Positions 16,149 to 25,246 are shown, counted from the stretch's first letter. The stretch is 53,191 bases of DNA from JAUUSJ01 sp051880475 (GCA_051880475.1 JBJEOA010000031.1:1-53191), one strand, 5' to 3'. Made by a program: numbers and translations. The notes: generated from the letters alone by a model not told the origin.

Positions 16149-16411
16149 CGCACCAACATATGACAAGAATCCAGCTCTAAAAGAAATGCGTCCACATCTG
16201 CCTCCACCTGCTTTGGTTCTATCTCATACTCCTTTGCCAAACTTACAATCAGACTTTCTCTGTCTGTATCTTGCTGCAGTATATTGCAAATAAATTCACC
16301 CGTATGATTTAGCACTATCATTCCATTAAAGTCTGTCTCCCTGCTAGAAAGCGGCATAAGCACCGTATTTCCATTTACCTTTCTTAAAATATAATCTTTT
16401 ATCAGACGCAT
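16145..16411 (-). CDS. PqqD-family (RRE-like) protein
   Basis: An 88-aa protein with the PqqD fold pattern: LRKVNGNTVLMPL, then FNGMIVLNHTGEFICNILQ at about 28-46, then a helical C-terminus with EVDAFL-like residues (VEADVDAFLLEL). PqqD proteins bind the leader of ribosomally made peptides and present it to modifying enzymes (RiPP recognition element). It lies directly between the 58-aa peptide gene and the signal peptidase, with AGGAAGG before its ATG and a 4-bp overlap with the next gene. Its presumed cargo is the peptide encoded upstream; this is inference from context. Confidence 0.82.
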   Translation of the reverse strand: MRLIKDYILRKVNGNTVLMPLSSRETDFNGMIVLNHTGEFICNILQQDTDRESLIVSLAKEYEIEPKQVEADVDAFLLELDSCHMLVR

Positions 16412-16436
16412 AGCCTTCCTCTCTCATTCTCGTTTA

Positions 16437-16613
16437 TTATTCTATCGTCGTATTTGTTCCACCCATCAACTCATTCAACGCATTTGCCGCATACTCTGGA
16501 GTTGGTGGCAGTGGTTCATTTACTCCCCCACTTTCTGTCAATATCTGGTCATTATCGTCAAATCGATACACCTTCGCCTTTGGCGGCTCATATGCTCTTT
16601 TATTCTCACTCAT
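16437..16613 (-). CDS. 58-aa peptide, possible RiPP-like precursor
   Basis: A short ORF with a strong AAGGAAGGG site 6 nt before its ATG and an 8-bp overlap with the 3' end of the HprK-like gene. It encodes MSENKRAYEPPKAKVYRFDD, followed by an Asn/Asp-rich part, GGVNEPLPPTPEYAANALNE and the C-terminal end LMGGTNTTIE. It has no signal sequence, no membrane span and no Cys. The first half (KVYRFDDNDQILTESGG) looks like a leader recognised by PqqD-type proteins, and the Ser/Thr residues near GG motifs are possible phosphorylation or cleavage points. I do not recognise the family; the role as substrate of the neighbouring kinase-like, PqqD-like and peptidase proteins is inferred from gene order. 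Confidence 0.75.
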   Translation of the reverse strand: MSENKRAYEPPKAKVYRFDDNDQILTESGGVNEPLPPTPEYAANALNELMGGTNTTIE

Positions 16614-17304
16614 CGAGTTCCCTTCCTTTCATCACTCTGTATGAGAGTTTTGCCGCTTCCCATTCTTTCGTGCAGCTCATCTCATATATCCCTATCTTTG
16701 CCACTATTTGTTCCATCATATCCAATAATACATTCATCCCATCGCTCTCTCTTGGGCGCCAAGTATTATTTAACATCAAAGCTAATGCCCTATCTTTTGT
16801 CAATTTCCAAATTTCATTTTCACTGCCCTGCTTTAAAAAACAGATTCCTTTTAACGGAACTCCCCGATTTACCTGCAAGTTTGTCTTTCCCGCAAACGGA
16901 GTTCCCCACACAGTAATCTTCTCTTCTTTTGGCCAAATCACCGGCTTATCGTCATTTAAAATATAGCTTTTAGGAAATAAGTTTCTCCAAAGAGCTGTAT
17001 GCGTCGATTTCCCCGTCCCAGAAGGCGCACAAAAAAGATAGGCTTCTCCCTCATAGACGATGGCAGAAGCATGGAGGAAAAAACGACCGTGCCTTACTAT
17101 CTCCCGACAAAATGCTGCACTATAGCAAATATATTCCATCTCCTCCTCCGAAGTTTTCCCCATCACAATCCGCGCTTTATCATATGGATTTGGCTTTATT
17201 TTCATAATAGGTTCGCCAGAAGATTGATAAGATTCACTCTGCCTTATCAGACGCCCAAACTTTGGCTCCATCTCTACTTTTAATCCGGCAATCTCATATA
17301 TCAT
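16606..17304 (-). CDS. HPr kinase-like P-loop protein
   Basis: A 232-aa protein of the HprK-related group found beside PqqD genes, lacking the N-terminal domain of true HPr kinase. Motifs: RFFLHASAIVYEG (about 74-86), Walker A APSGTGKSTHTALW (about 93-106), and ILNDDKPVI with two Asp (118-119) for metal and catalysis. The region WGTPFAGKTNLQVN follows. Relatives in lasso-peptide clusters phosphorylate the precursor peptide, so a peptide kinase role is plausible here. AGGAAG precedes the ATG. It shares a transcript direction with the InlB protein upstream (61-bp gap) and overlaps the peptide gene downstream. Confidence 0.82.
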   Translation of the reverse strand: MIYEIAGLKVEMEPKFGRLIRQSESYQSSGEPIMKIKPNPYDKARIVMGKTSEEEMEYICYSAAFCREIVRHGRFFLHASAIVYEGEAYLFCAPSGTGKSTHTALWRNLFPKSYILNDDKPVIWPKEEKITVWGTPFAGKTNLQVNRGVPLKGICFLKQGSENEIWKLTKDRALALMLNNTWRPRESDGMNVLLDMMEQIVAKIGIYEMSCTKEWEAAKLSYRVMKGRELDE

Positions 17305-17331
17305 CTTCTGGCTTCCTTTCTCTCTTAAAAA

Positions 17332-17358
17332 TATATACTATCTTAATATACTATCTTA
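17332..17358. repeat. Two 12-bp direct repeats between surface protein and HprK-like gene
   Basis: The minus strand reads AAGATAGTATAT twice, separated by two bases, in the 61-bp gap. The units contain TAGTATAT-type -10-like words and may give the cassette its own promoter, but no good -35 element is clear. Confidence 0.35.
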
Positions 17359-17365
17359 TTCAGAC

Positions 17366-20300
17366 TTATTGTGGATAGTGGGATTTACCCCTATACTCTC
17401 CTGAGGCTGTATTAACTACACCATTATCATTGGTTACTTTTGTTCCTGCTGTTCCGTTAACAGTAATCGTAGCGGTAGCTCCTGGGGCATAGAGGTTGTC
17501 GATAATAAAACCATATTGTTTATCTGCTTCCAGTCCCGTTGCATCCCAGTAATAAGTAAGCGTTGTTGCTCCACTGATTTGCTCAATCCTTCCCTTATTG
17601 TACGAAACTCCAGCACTGTCTTCCAAAATAGAATTTCCATTGCCTGTAAAACTTCCAGTACCTCCTACTTTTACATAGGCAGAAGCTGGCACTGTCACAG
17701 TAATCTGGATGGTACTTACATCTGTCACCGTATTCAAGGAATACTTAAATCCAGTGGCGATTGTATTGCCGAATTTATTATCGAGACCATAGTCATTTGT
17801 ATTCTTTCCAGTTCCTGCGTTTCGACCATCAAATGCAGATGGAATCTGTGTTTCTTTACTCTCCGCGATAAAAGAGAGGTAAACTTGATTCTCTACCGTT
17901 GGTTTATATTCAATCTCAAACCTTGCGTAGTAAGTAACTCCGTTCGTTGCCGATGTCGTCGTGGTAGAATATGTGGCATTCGTACTTAGCTGATTACCGC
18001 TACCATCATACCAGCCGAGGAATTTATAATTTGTATTTACAGTTGCTTTAGAGCTTGCAGCAGCACCATTTACATCCGTCACAGATGCTACAGATACCTT
18101 ACCGCCAACATTATTGGTCTTAAAACTTCCGTTGGCTTGCTTTGTCTGTGCCACAAATTTTACAGTATACGTCTTTTCAAAACGCGCATAGTATGTGGCA
18201 TCCCCTGTTGTTGTATAACTAATGGTTGCACCGTTATTGGTCAACATATCGTCCGTAACTTTATTGCCATCAGAGTCATACCATCCGACAAATTTATATC
18301 CTGTTCCTGCCGTTGCTGTGGAGCTGATTGACATTCCAGCTGCATCGGTGTAAGTATAACGACCAAGCGTTCCGATTTTATCATCTGTCGTATCCTTCCA
18401 TGTATCTCCATCTTTTACCTGGCGGATATAGGTCTGTGTCACACTTCCAGAAAATCTCGCATAGTAGGTGTTTACACTTTCTTTTGTTTCAACATAGCTG
18501 TAAGTAGTGTTCGTAGTAACCAAATTTCCTTCCGAATCATACCAGCCCTCAAATGTAAAACCATCTTTGGCTGTTGCTTTGGCAGTTACCATCTCATCAG
18601 TTGTCGCATGGTAGGATTTGCCGCCTTTTCCACCATATGTAGCATCATAATTCGTGTCCGATTTATTTGTTACACTAGTGATTTCCACTGTTCCACCATT
18701 ATCAGAATCTATATATGTGCTACCACTATTTACCTGAGGGATAAATGCCTGACGCCAGCGCCACTGTGCTACCATGGTAAGACCCATATGGACATTTGCA
18801 TACGCTCTTGTTTCTCCACTATCTGTCCACTGAACGCCAGTAACTTCATCTCCATTTTTGATGATAGTTTCTGTTAATGTCACATCTTTACCAAAAATCT
18901 TAAAATACTGTGCGGCCAGTTTACCCGATGCTCCAATAATAGAGTAATTACAAGCAATCGTATGTTCTGCTGGAAGTAATAAACTGCCTAATTGGTTCGC
19001 ATTCACTTGATCTACACCTTCTGGAATATTCTCTACCGTATCACCAGTCAATAGCCATCCCATAAACTTCCAGCCATCATTTTGACCGTCTGCCGCATAA
19101 GATACATACGGAGAAATAAATATTGTATCAGAATTACTTCCTGTAGCTGGCTTAAAACTGTATACATTGGCTGCTTCTGAAGTATTATAAATTCTATTCA
19201 CTACATACGGTTTTCCACCATTTGGATCATATGTGACCGTTGGACTCTTGATAAAGATAAAATGTAAATCCGTCGCCGAGGTAATATCATTCAGATAATA
19301 GGTATAAATGATATCACCATTCGCATTCGTCGATTTGAGCCATTTTCCCTTCTTCTGCTCTCCTGTTAGACTTCCAGTATCTTCGATTTCATTTCCAGCT
19401 TTTAGCAAAAATTTCGTTTCTGGTTTTCCATCTGCACCTTGAACGGTATAATAGACACCGACAAACTCACATCCATCATCTGCATCATTTTTCTTTATAA
19501 TACCTTGAATCTTAAGTGCTTCTCCGTCTTTTACATATGTAGCCAACTTTTCGTCAATAGAAACCTTATGACCAGTTTCGCTGCCTTCCCCCTCAGTTGT
19601 TCCATCACTGCCACCGATTACAGCACTTCCATGTGCAGTTGAACTTCCTGATAGTGGATGATAAATCTGGAATTTAATATTGTCAAGGAAGTTACCATAG
19701 GTCTTTCCTTGGTTATCCTTACATCCAACAGACACGAAGCCAAATAAAGTTTCGGTCTGTCCTGCTGGCACGGTATAGAGATAATACTTACCCAAATCCA
19801 TGGATTTACCGCCAGAGTTAGTATTAGATTCAGAGCTAGATTCAGGGCTAGAAGAACTCTCTGCATTGGATCCATAATGCCCCCATGGATTCTCTCCACT
19901 TGTTGTCTTACCGTCTGCCATAATCCAGATATGCCATTCTTCCGTATAAATCGTACTTGGAGTTAAACTAAATGCGTTATTTCCCGCATTGTCCACAAAG
20001 GCACCAGCTTTTTCAAATTTTTTACTATAAACGATAAACTGCTCGCCTAACCCCTGTGTAGATTTTACACTCGTCTTTCCCTGAGCAATCAGCCAGTCCA
20101 CCATCTGCATTAGTTGATCACGCCCAGCCTTATTTGGTTTCGACGGATCGACCGACTGTTTTGGTCCAATCACTAAAGCCATCGTATCCATAGTAGTACG
20201 ACCACCGTGATCTAGTCCCCACTCGTATATGCTAGATGGACTTGTCTTTACATTCTGGTATAGGGTACTTTCCTCGTCCGCATTCAGTTCCGCAGCATAA

Positions 20301-20611
20301 CTTCCAGCTGACGGCTTTAATGTCACACCATTAATATAAGTGCCTGTATTTTCTCTAAATAATTCAATCTTCCCTTCAAAGGCGGTCGTATTCCAAGAGG
20401 AAACGGCACTTTGATCTGGTTGGGAATAAGCATTAGTCCATGTCTGTCCCTCCTCAAAACTACCATTTTGCAGTTTTCTATTGTCTGTTGCAGTACTCTC
20501 CTCTGCATATACAGTTTCTCCAGCCACTCCCATAACTAGACAGAGTACAAGCAAAATTCCATATAGTTTTTGGAATATTTTATTGCGTTTTTGCTTCTTT
20601 TTTACTTTCAT
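17366..20611 (-). CDS. Secreted InlB-repeat surface protein
   Basis: A 1081-aa exported protein. The start is set at the ATG at 20611, preceded by GAGGAG; the open frame extends to a GTG at 20629 that would contain that site. A basic start (KVKKKQKRNK) and a hydrophobic stretch ending VAGETVYAEE form a signal peptide. After a carbohydrate-binding-like N-terminal region (NGSFEEGQTWTNAYSQPDQ) come at least four divergent InlB B-repeats with FxGWYDSxGN and TYYARF signatures between about 560 and 890, then a beta-rich C-terminal domain. No LPXTG motif or membrane anchor ends the protein (it stops ...GKSHYPQ), so it is released or held by another means. It leads the HprK-like/peptide/PqqD operon. 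Confidence 0.88.
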   Translation of the reverse strand: MKVKKKQKRNKIFQKLYGILLVLCLVMGVAGETVYAEESTATDNRKLQNGSFEEGQTWTNAYSQPDQSAVSSWNTTAFEGKIELFRENTGTYINGVTLKPSAGSYAAELNADEESTLYQNVKTSPSSIYEWGLDHGGRTTMDTMALVIGPKQSVDPSKPNKAGRDQLMQMVDWLIAQGKTSVKSTQGLGEQFIVYSKKFEKAGAFVDNAGNNAFSLTPSTIYTEEWHIWIMADGKTTSGENPWGHYGSNAESSSSPESSSESNTNSGGKSMDLGKYYLYTVPAGQTETLFGFVSVGCKDNQGKTYGNFLDNIKFQIYHPLSGSSTAHGSAVIGGSDGTTEGEGSETGHKVSIDEKLATYVKDGEALKIQGIIKKNDADDGCEFVGVYYTVQGADGKPETKFLLKAGNEIEDTGSLTGEQKKGKWLKSTNANGDIIYTYYLNDITSATDLHFIFIKSPTVTYDPNGGKPYVVNRIYNTSEAANVYSFKPATGSNSDTIFISPYVSYAADGQNDGWKFMGWLLTGDTVENIPEGVDQVNANQLGSLLLPAEHTIACNYSIIGASGKLAAQYFKIFGKDVTLTETIIKNGDEVTGVQWTDSGETRAYANVHMGLTMVAQWRWRQAFIPQVNSGSTYIDSDNGGTVEITSVTNKSDTNYDATYGGKGGKSYHATTDEMVTAKATAKDGFTFEGWYDSEGNLVTTNTTYSYVETKESVNTYYARFSGSVTQTYIRQVKDGDTWKDTTDDKIGTLGRYTYTDAAGMSISSTATAGTGYKFVGWYDSDGNKVTDDMLTNNGATISYTTTGDATYYARFEKTYTVKFVAQTKQANGSFKTNNVGGKVSVASVTDVNGAAASSKATVNTNYKFLGWYDGSGNQLSTNATYSTTTTSATNGVTYYARFEIEYKPTVENQVYLSFIAESKETQIPSAFDGRNAGTGKNTNDYGLDNKFGNTIATGFKYSLNTVTDVSTIQITVTVPASAYVKVGGTGSFTGNGNSILEDSAGVSYNKGRIEQISGATTLTYYWDATGLEADKQYGFIIDNLYAPGATATITVNGTAGTKVTNDNGVVNTASGEYRGKSHYPQ

Positions 20612-20687
20612 TCCTTTTTCACTCCTCACTTTCTTCTCTCTTTTATCTAAAATATTCTAAATCCAAATAATCCCATGCGGTACTTTC

Positions 20688-20716
20688 ATTATACAATAAA
20701 ATGGAGCTAATTACCA
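20688..20716 (-). promoter_or_regulatory. Predicted promoter of the InlB-repeat protein operon
   Basis: Minus strand: TATAAT at 20688-20693 with a 17-bp spacer from a weak TGGTAA -35 (20711-20716). It lies about 75 bp upstream of the surface-protein start. The poor -35 suggests help from an activator. Confidence 0.45.
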
Positions 20717-20900
20717 TACCCTATTTATTATTTTATCGTTATTGTAAAATATTACCAGTTAGAGGGCAAGAATAACTCTACTATTTTGTATCATACCTTT
20801 TCCTTCCTGTCTTGTCAAATTGCTCAAAAAGATTTATACTAAATAAAGGTTCACGAGGGAGCGCAGTGTGACTGACTATAAATAAGTTGAGGTGAAAAAT

Positions 20901-21974
20901 ATGAATCAGACAGAGACTTCTCTCAAAGGTTGGGGACTTTTGAGTAAATATCGAGTGGAATTGATGGGATTTTCTATCATTTGGATTATCTTATTTCACG
21001 GATATCGAAATAATATGATTTTTCCAGGGAAATTAAATATACTTAATTTTATTTTTTCAAAAGGTGATTGCGGAGTTGAAATTTTTCTTCTCTTATCTGG
21101 TTTAGGCTTATACTATTCTTTTAGCAAAAATCCTGATTTATCTTGTTTTTATAAAAACAGAATAAAAAGAGTCATTTTGCCTTATCTCCTAGTTTCTGGA
21201 GGTTTTTGGGTTGGACAAGACTTAATTTATCACAAAAGTATCTCTGCCTTTGTGAAAAATATTACTCTCTACTCCTTTTGGAGAAGCGGATATACCAGAC
21301 TTTGGTATTTTGCACTCCTTATTCCCCTCTATCTCATTTTTCCTATTCTATATTATTATATTTATGGAAAACAAGGACGTTCAAAAAAACAAGTACTTCT
21401 TCGCTCTGGCATTTTAATCATACTCGTTTTGTTTTTAAACCTCTCTGTCCGCTATCTTTCTAAATCCTACTATACGCTCATAGAAAGCGCCCTGTCTCGA
21501 ATCGTTATTTTTCTTCTGGGAATTTTAGTAGGAAGCTACGCTAAGCGAAATGAAAATGTCAGCTATGGAACTATAGTATTTTTCATACTGGCATACAGCA
21601 CTCAATTATATGACTATGAAAACGACATGGGAGATATGTTTCGTCGTTGCTGGTATATTCCTCTTTCCTTTGTCGTATGTTTTGTCTTAATTTATTTTTT
21701 TGAACTGCTAAAGCTAAAGGCAAAACCAACTTCTGCTCTCTCCAAAATATTGACTATGGCGGGAAAATATTCTCTTGAGCTTTATATTGTTCACATATGG
21801 ATGAGAAAAATAATATATGCCGTTCCTATCGATTATCATTTTCACGGGATAAACCTCAATAAATTTGGAATATTTAGTTATTGTCTGGTCATAATTTCAA
21901 GCCTGATTATTACTTTTTTCTTTGCACAAATGGAAAAGCTCCTTTTTGGCAATCGAGTTTCTACTTCTAAATAA
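20901..21974 (+). CDS. Acyltransferase family 3 membrane protein
   Basis: A 357-aa integral membrane O-acyltransferase (Acyltransferase_3), which usually acetylates surface polysaccharides, exopolymers or teichoic acid parts. About ten hydrophobic segments are visible, with the family's early motif WIILFHGYRNN (active-site His after the first span), GVEIFLLLSG and KNRIKRVILPYLL. The start is set at the ATG at 20901, 8 nt after GAGG; the GTG at 20892 overlaps that site. It is the only plus-strand gene between 1 and 25 kb and stands alone. Confidence 0.85.
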   Translation: MNQTETSLKGWGLLSKYRVELMGFSIIWIILFHGYRNNMIFPGKLNILNFIFSKGDCGVEIFLLLSGLGLYYSFSKNPDLSCFYKNRIKRVILPYLLVSGGFWVGQDLIYHKSISAFVKNITLYSFWRSGYTRLWYFALLIPLYLIFPILYYYIYGKQGRSKKQVLLRSGILIILVLFLNLSVRYLSKSYYTLIESALSRIVIFLLGILVGSYAKRNENVSYGTIVFFILAYSTQLYDYENDMGDMFRRCWYIPLSFVVCFVLIYFFELLKLKAKPTSALSKILTMAGKYSLELYIVHIWMRKIIYAVPIDYHFHGINLNKFGIFSYCLVIISSLIITFFFAQMEKLLFGNRVSTSK

Positions 21975-22033
21975 AAAAGATAATATCTCTATATTAGAAT
22001 AGTCGACCTGTCCAAAAAGGAGCTATGTCTCCT

Positions 22034-22180
22034 CTAGTAGCGAATCTGAATTCCCTGCTCTTCAATATAATCCGCCAATTCCTGACTTGCTAAATCTGCC
22101 CAGTCATCGGCGATTCCCATTTTTTCCTCATCTTCTAGGCGTTCTTCTCTTAATTTCTCTTCTCTATCTTTTTCTGTCAT
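22034..22180 (-). CDS. 48-aa acidic protein of unknown function
   Basis: A short ORF preceded by AAGGAAGG at 7-8 nt from its ATG. It encodes a highly charged helical protein: MTEKDREEKLREERLEDEEK, then a C-terminal part with DDWADLASQELADYIEEQG and the end IQIRY. There is no Cys, signal or membrane span. It stands alone between the acyltransferase and hydE. The good ribosome binding site and biased, helix-forming composition favour a real gene; the function is not recognised. Confidence 0.65.
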   Translation of the reverse strand: MTEKDREEKLREERLEDEEKMGIADDWADLASQELADYIEEQGIQIRY

Positions 22181-22261
22181 AGATTTTCCTTCCTTTCTCT
22201 CCAAAGAATGTCCTCTACATTCTCACTGTAATATCGCATAGGCGATAACTCCCTAAATAAC

Positions 22262-22294
22262 AAAAAAAGCCGACTCTAAAAACTAGAATCGACT
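22262..22294 (-). terminator. Intrinsic terminator of hydE
   Basis: On the minus strand AGTCGATTCTA and TAGAGTCGGCT form an 11-bp stem (two G-U pairs) around a 5-nt loop, followed by seven T. It lies about 70 bp beyond the hydE stop codon. Confidence 0.85.
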
Positions 22295-22366
22295 TCCTCG
22301 TCGTGTTTCTTTTGTTAAATTATAGATTAGAAATCTATTTTTGTCAAGAATCGCCTTCCAATTTGA

Positions 22367-23413
22367 CTAAATAGAAAAAGAATACATATCCCCTCGGTCT
22401 GTGACAATCTCATATCCGATGGATTCTATTCTCCTTTGCAGACATCCCTTACATTCTGCTGCCTCCTCGCCCGTACAAATTTTATTATCATATAAATCGT
22501 ACTGCTTGCGGTTTTCCACTGGAGAGAGATTTGGCATGACAACATTAGCCCCAGCCAATATTCCTTTTTCCCTGCCTCTTGGGTCCATTGTTCCAAGTGC
22601 TGTCGTGGCAGGGAGCAAAACTTTTGGAAGCATAATTCTTATAACAGATAATAAAAACAATGTCTGTACCACACTTCCCGCCTTTTCATTGGCAAATTTT
22701 GTGCTGTGATGGGGAACAAACGGTCCTATCCCGACCATATGAGGCTGGAGTTCTCTTAGAAAAACTAAATCGTCTGCCAGCGTTTCCACCGTCTGTCCAG
22801 GCGAACCTACCATGAATCCCGCCCCCACCTGATAGCCAAGCTCTTTTAAATCATAGAGACATTGCTTTCTGTTTGCTAAGCTCATCTTCTCTGGATGGAG
22901 TTTCCTATAGTGCTTCTCATTTGCCGTCTCGTGGCGAAGAAGATAGCGGTCCGCCCCCGCTTTCTTAAACTTTTTATAACTGTCATAGGATTTTTCTCCG
23001 AGCGAGAGGGTTAGCGCAACTTCTTTATAGGCCGACTTAATCGACTCAATAATATCCACCATCTTTTCATCCGTAAAGTAGGGATCTTCTCCCCCCTGCA
23101 AGACAAATGTTCGAAAACCTAATTTATATCCATTCTCACAGCAAGCCAAAATCTGCTCTTTTGTGAGTCGATAGCGAACTGCATCTTTATTGCTAAGGCG
23201 AATTCCACAATAATAACAATCATTTTTGCAATAATTCGTAAACTCAATCAGACCTCTTGTATAGACTTTATTCCCATAATACTTTTGTCGAAGCCTCACT
23301 GCTTCCCTCGCAAGACGGTTCGCTATCTCTTCCTCCTCCATATGCTGGAGCAATTGTATATATTCTTCCCTTGTCAAATCTTGTCCATCTATCAATTTTT
23401 CCACTGCGTCCAT
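22367..23413 (-). CDS. hydE: [FeFe]-hydrogenase maturase HydE (radical SAM)
   Basis: Radical S-adenosylmethionine enzyme that helps build the diiron subcluster of [FeFe] hydrogenase. The 348-aa protein has the cluster motif NYCKNDCYYCG (Cys62, Cys66, Cys69, CX3CX2C), the SAM-contact stretch LQGGEDPYFTD and the HydE signature PHHSTKFANE. Length matches the family. hydF, hydG and a hydrogenase are not in this window, so the maturation genes are scattered. It has its own promoter and terminator and lies downstream of hcp in the same direction. BioB/PylB are the nearest alternatives, but the motifs fit HydE better. Confidence 0.92.
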   Translation of the reverse strand: MDAVEKLIDGQDLTREEYIQLLQHMEEEEIANRLAREAVRLRQKYYGNKVYTRGLIEFTNYCKNDCYYCGIRLSNKDAVRYRLTKEQILACCENGYKLGFRTFVLQGGEDPYFTDEKMVDIIESIKSAYKEVALTLSLGEKSYDSYKKFKKAGADRYLLRHETANEKHYRKLHPEKMSLANRKQCLYDLKELGYQVGAGFMVGSPGQTVETLADDLVFLRELQPHMVGIGPFVPHHSTKFANEKAGSVVQTLFLLSVIRIMLPKVLLPATTALGTMDPRGREKGILAGANVVMPNLSPVENRKQYDLYDNKICTGEEAAECKGCLQRRIESIGYEIVTDRGDMYSFSI

Positions 23414-23448
23414 CTTGATTTACCCCATTTCCTACTAATTTAGTATAT

Positions 23449-23477
23449 ATTTTAACATTCTTTTTTCTGACTGTCAA
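23449..23477 (-). promoter_or_regulatory. Predicted hydE promoter
   Basis: Minus strand: perfect TTGACA (23472-23477), 17-bp spacer, TAAAAT (23449-23454), about 36 bp before the hydE start codon. A strong sigma-A type promoter. Confidence 0.75.
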
Positions 23478-23562
23478 CTTCTTCCGCCTGGGAAAATCAA
23501 AATCTGGCAGAGCTCTCTACTTCCTATTTTCCTTTCTTCACTGCTTCTTGTTTCTCTATTCC

Positions 23563-25146
23563 CTATTTTCCCAAAATATCAGCTAAGTCCTGCTCTGGTG
23601 TTGTGGTAGGGGCAATATGATAATTTTCCACTAAGAAATTTAGTACATTTGGAGATAAAAATGCTGGTATACTTGGCCCAAGTTTAATATTTTTAATTCC
23701 AAGATGGAAAAGAGTAAGTAAAATACAGACTGCCTTTTGCTCATACCAAGAAAGTACCATAGAAAGAGGCAAATCATTTACCTCGCACTCAAACGCCTTG
23801 GCAAGTGCCACTGCTACTTGAATTGCCCCGTAGGCATCATTGCACTGCCCCATATCCATAATACGTGGAAGCCCGCCGATTGTCCCAAGGTCTAAGTCAT
23901 TAAAGCGATATTTTCCGCAGGCGAGTGTCAAAATAATCGAATCTTTTGGCGTTTGCTTTACGAAATCGGTATAATAACTTCTTTGCTTTTTGGCTCCGTC
24001 ACATCCGGCAACTAGGAAGAAATGCTTGATTGCACCTGTCTTCACAGCTTCCACTACCGTTTCTGCCGCATTTAAAATGGTATTCTTTCCAAATCCTGTA
24101 AGCATTACTTTACCGCCGTTAAGTCCAGTAAACTGTTTCTCCTCATCGAATCCGCCAAGCTCTAACGCCTTTTCGATAACTGGTGTAAAATCTTTCTCTT
24201 CTCCGATATGAACCATTTCGGGATAAGATACTACTTCCGTTGTAAATACACGGTCCCTATAGCTATCCTTTACTGGCATGATACAGTTTGTTGTGTAGAG
24301 AATTGGCGCTGGAAGGTCTGCAAATTCCTTTTGCTGATTTTGCCATGCAGTTCCGAAATTTCCTTTTAGATGAGGATATTTGCGAAGCTCTGGGTAGCCA
24401 TGTGCCGGCAGCATCTCGCCATGTGTATAAATATTAATTCCTTTCCCCTTTGTCTGCTCTAAAAGCTGTTTTAAATCATATAAGTCATGACCTGTTATGA
24501 CAATAAACGGTCCTTTTTCTACTTTTAGGGAAACCTCCGCTGGCTCTGGATTTCCAAACGTCTGTGTATTTGCCCTCTCTAAAAGCTCCATACAAACTAA
24601 ATTTTTTTCTCCAACTTCCATCACAATAGGAAGAAATTTATCCATCTCCCAGTCTTGTGCCAAAATAATCAGTGCTTTTCTAAAGAAAGCATTTACCTCC
24701 TCACTCTCATAGCCAAGCACCATTGCATGATAGGCATACGCCGCCATTCCACGGATACCAAATAAAATAAGAGATTTTAAAGAGCGAATATCTTCATCTG
24801 CTGCCCAAATTTTCTCCATATCATAGTCATCTGTATTTCCACATTTTGCTATACAGCTCATACAAGAAGGAGAAATCTTATCTTTTTCTGCCTTTACCTT
24901 TTCTATCATCTTATTAATTGTATCATTATTGAAATTTACATTCGTAATTGTTGTAAAAAGTCCCTCCAAAATAATGCGGTTCGTCTCTTTTGTAATCGGA
25001 TTGTTTGCACATACTTTGGCAAGCCCAATTAACGCACCTGTTAATTCATCTTGTAATTTTGCCGTATCCGCCTTCTTTCCACAGACACCTACTTTTCCCT
25101 GACAACCTTTTCCACCTGCTGTCTGCTCACATTGAAAACAAAACAT
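23563..25146 (-). CDS. hcp: Hybrid-cluster protein (hydroxylamine/NO reductase)
   Basis: A 527-aa Hcp (prismane protein) with a [4Fe-4S] cluster and a hybrid [4Fe-2O-2S] cluster; it reduces NO or hydroxylamine and protects anaerobes from nitrosative stress. The N-terminal Cys set (Cys3, 6, 15, 22 in MFCFQCEQTAGG...CGKK) and the hybrid-cluster motifs YTTNC, VAGCDG, TLACGKYR and GQCNDAYGA are all present, so it looks active. The divergent Crp/Fnr gene at 25305 and the palindrome between them point to HcpR-like control. hydE lies downstream with its own promoter. Confidence 0.95.
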   Translation of the reverse strand: MFCFQCEQTAGGKGCQGKVGVCGKKADTAKLQDELTGALIGLAKVCANNPITKETNRIILEGLFTTITNVNFNNDTINKMIEKVKAEKDKISPSCMSCIAKCGNTDDYDMEKIWAADEDIRSLKSLILFGIRGMAAYAYHAMVLGYESEEVNAFFRKALIILAQDWEMDKFLPIVMEVGEKNLVCMELLERANTQTFGNPEPAEVSLKVEKGPFIVITGHDLYDLKQLLEQTKGKGINIYTHGEMLPAHGYPELRKYPHLKGNFGTAWQNQQKEFADLPAPILYTTNCIMPVKDSYRDRVFTTEVVSYPEMVHIGEEKDFTPVIEKALELGGFDEEKQFTGLNGGKVMLTGFGKNTILNAAETVVEAVKTGAIKHFFLVAGCDGAKKQRSYYTDFVKQTPKDSIILTLACGKYRFNDLDLGTIGGLPRIMDMGQCNDAYGAIQVAVALAKAFECEVNDLPLSMVLSWYEQKAVCILLTLFHLGIKNIKLGPSIPAFLSPNVLNFLVENYHIAPTTTPEQDLADILGK

Positions 25147-25217
25147 AATTTTTTCTTCCTTTCTTTTTTCTTTATGATTTAATTAAGATTATTTGATAAA
25201 TCTAAAAAATTTGCTTA

Positions 25218-25246
25218 TTGACTTCATAATCGGAGTATACTACAAT
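25218..25246 (+). promoter_or_regulatory. Predicted promoter of the Crp/Fnr gene
   Basis: TTGACT (25218-25223), 17-bp spacer, TACAAT (25241-25246). The palindromic operator lies just downstream of the expected start point, a position suited to autorepression. Confidence 0.65.

Noticed and set aside
16437..16613. Lasso-peptide cluster
   Set aside because: PqqD-like and HprK-like genes fit, but the asparagine-synthetase-like cyclase and the transglutaminase-like leader protease are absent and the core lacks the usual lasso start.
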